Of a stretch of 15,607 nt of DNA, positions 14,703 through 15,607 are shown one piece after another. The DNA lies in contig VBAF01000067.1 of the NCBI GenBank assembly GCA_005884705.1, positions 1 through 15,607 of the forward strand, written 5' to 3'. The position numbers and the translations under genes are program-made. The notes under the pieces were generated by a model. That model had not been told where the DNA came from. It did no database searches and saw only the letters and a program-made list of their open reading frames with translations. Numbering within the stretch: position 1 is the stretch's first letter; each line of letters opens with the position of its first letter. The stretch is from Alphaproteobacteria bacterium (GTDB lineage: Bacteria; Pseudomonadota; Alphaproteobacteria; Reyranellales; Reyranellaceae).

Positions 14703-15607
14703 GCGGCCTTCGCTCCCGCCATCATCATGCCGAGCGTGCGTTCGTCGGCGCCGGCCTCGACCTCGCCGACGATGCGGCCGCCGAACATCACCAGGATGCG
14801 GTCGGCAAGCGACAGGATCTCCTCCAGCTCGACCGACACGACCAGCACGGCGCAGCCGGCGTCGCGGCTCTTGACCAGCTCGCGATGGATGAACTCGATG
14901 GCGCCGATATCGACGCCGCGGGTCGGCTGGCCGACCAGCAGCACCTTGGGTTCTTGCGCCATCTCGCGCGCCAGCACCAGCTTCTGCTGGTTTCCGCCGG
15001 AGAAGCTCGAGGAGCGCAGGCCGGGCACCCGCGGCCGCACGTCGAAGCGCTCCATCAGCGTGGCGCAATGCGCGCCCACCGCCGGGCCGCGCAACAGGCC
15101 GTGATGACTGAACTGATGCTGCTCGTGATAGCCCAGGATCGAGGTCTCGGCGGCGCGGAACGCCGCCACCATGCCCTGGCGCTGGCGGTCTTCGGGAACA
15201 TGGGCGAGCCCGAGGTCGCGCATCTCTGCGGGATCGCCGGGATGCAAGGGGTCGATGACCCGGCCGCAGACGGTGAGCGTACCGCTCGATGGCGGACGGA
15301 TGCCCGCCAGCACCTGCAGAAGCTCGGTCTGGCCGTTGCCGGAGACACCGGCGATGCCGACGATCTCGCCAGCGCGCAATTCGAGGCTGATATCGTCGAG
15401 CAGCCGCACGCCGCGCCGGTCGACCAGGCCGAGATGCTCGGCCTTGAGCCGCACCTCGCCGCGATGCGGCGGCGCCTTGTCGAGCCGGAAGCGGACCTTG
15501 CGGCCGACCATCAGCTCGGCCAGTTCCTCGGGATCGGTCTCGGCCGTGCGCCGCTCAGCCACCATGCGGCCCTGGCGCATGACATAGACCCGGTCGGTCG
15601 CGGCCAT
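14699..15607 (-). CDS. Nucleoside ABC transporter ATPase (tandem NupA/YufO-like), C-terminal part, partial
   Basis: This is a cytoplasmic tandem ATPase of the BMP-type nucleoside importer, cut by the right edge of the window; the visible 302 residues are the end of domain one plus domain two. AATDRVYVMRQGRMVAERRT is the tail of the first ATPase domain. Domain two has a degenerate Walker A, GVSGNGQTE, as usual for the second domain of RbsA/YufO proteins. It also has AHVPEDRQRQGMV, signature FSGGNQQKLVLAREM, and Walker B LLVGQPTRGVDIGAIEF with Gln in place of the usual Glu/Asp region. It precedes the two permeases with a 4-base overlap. The true start, the BMP-like binding protein and the operon promoter should lie beyond 15607. 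Confidence 0.92.
   Translation of the reverse strand: MAATDRVYVMRQGRMVAERRTAETDPEELAELMVGRKVRFRLDKAPPHRGEVRLKAEHLGLVDRRGVRLLDDISLELRAGEIVGIAGVSGNGQTELLQVLAGIRPPSSGTLTVCGRVIDPLHPGDPAEMRDLGLAHVPEDRQRQGMVAAFRAAETSILGYHEQHQFSHHGLLRGPAVGAHCATLMERFDVRPRVPGLRSSSFSGGNQQKLVLAREMAQEPKVLLVGQPTRGVDIGAIEFIHRELVKSRDAGCAVLVVSVELEEILSLADRILVMFGGRIVGEVEAGADERTLGMMMAGAKAA

Noticed and set aside
1..15607. CRISPR arrays, tRNA/rRNA genes, insertion sequences, attachment sites
   Set aside because: No spaced direct repeats, cloverleaf-like or rRNA sequence, transposase or integrase was recognised; nearly all bases are accounted for by transporter and metabolic genes.

Overview
The window is gene-dense and GC-rich, with short intergenic gaps and many 4-bp stop/start overlaps. 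The gene content (Dpp-type, MSP-type and BMP-type ABC transporters and a solo class III cyclase) fits an alphaproteobacterium of the Rhodospirillales/Hyphomicrobiales type. That placement is an inference from style and family content; no rRNA or marker gene is present.

Left part, + strand (1-3309): the 3' end of a dipeptide/oligopeptide ABC operon (dppC-like permease tail, dppD-like ATPase, dppF-like ATPase). It is followed almost immediately by a class III adenylate cyclase with all expected catalytic residues but an unclear start. Middle, + strand (about 3326-7603): a separate sugar/polyol-type ABC operon with its own candidate promoter. Its order is periplasmic binding protein with a twin-arginine-like signal, two UgpA/UgpE-type permeases, and a UgpC/MalK-type ATPase.

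Right part, - strand (15607 down to 7551): one long nucleoside uptake and salvage operon converging on the sugar operon. In transcription order it holds a BMP-family nucleoside ABC ATPase (cut by the window edge), two permeases, cytidine deaminase, purine nucleoside phosphorylase, thymidine phosphorylase, a PHYHD1-like Fe(II)/2-oxoglutarate dioxygenase, adenosine deaminase, and a secreted class C (e(P4)-type) acid phosphatase/5'-nucleotidase. The logic is coherent: the phosphatase strips nucleotides outside the cytoplasm, the transporter imports nucleosides, and cytoplasmic enzymes deaminate and phosphorolyse them. The dioxygenase is the one member without an obvious job and is the best candidate for new biology.

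The most striking structural feature is that six genes (dppD, the ugpC-like ATPase, the phosphatase, adenosine deaminase, deoA, and the first nucleoside permease) each contain one short lesion where the protein continues in another frame. Several lesions also lack about 5-14 family-conserved residues. Elsewhere these genes look well conserved. This suggests sequence or assembly error, or very recent damage, rather than old decay. The split thymidine phosphorylase is notable because its lesion produces a perfect ATGA overlap that mimics two coupled genes.
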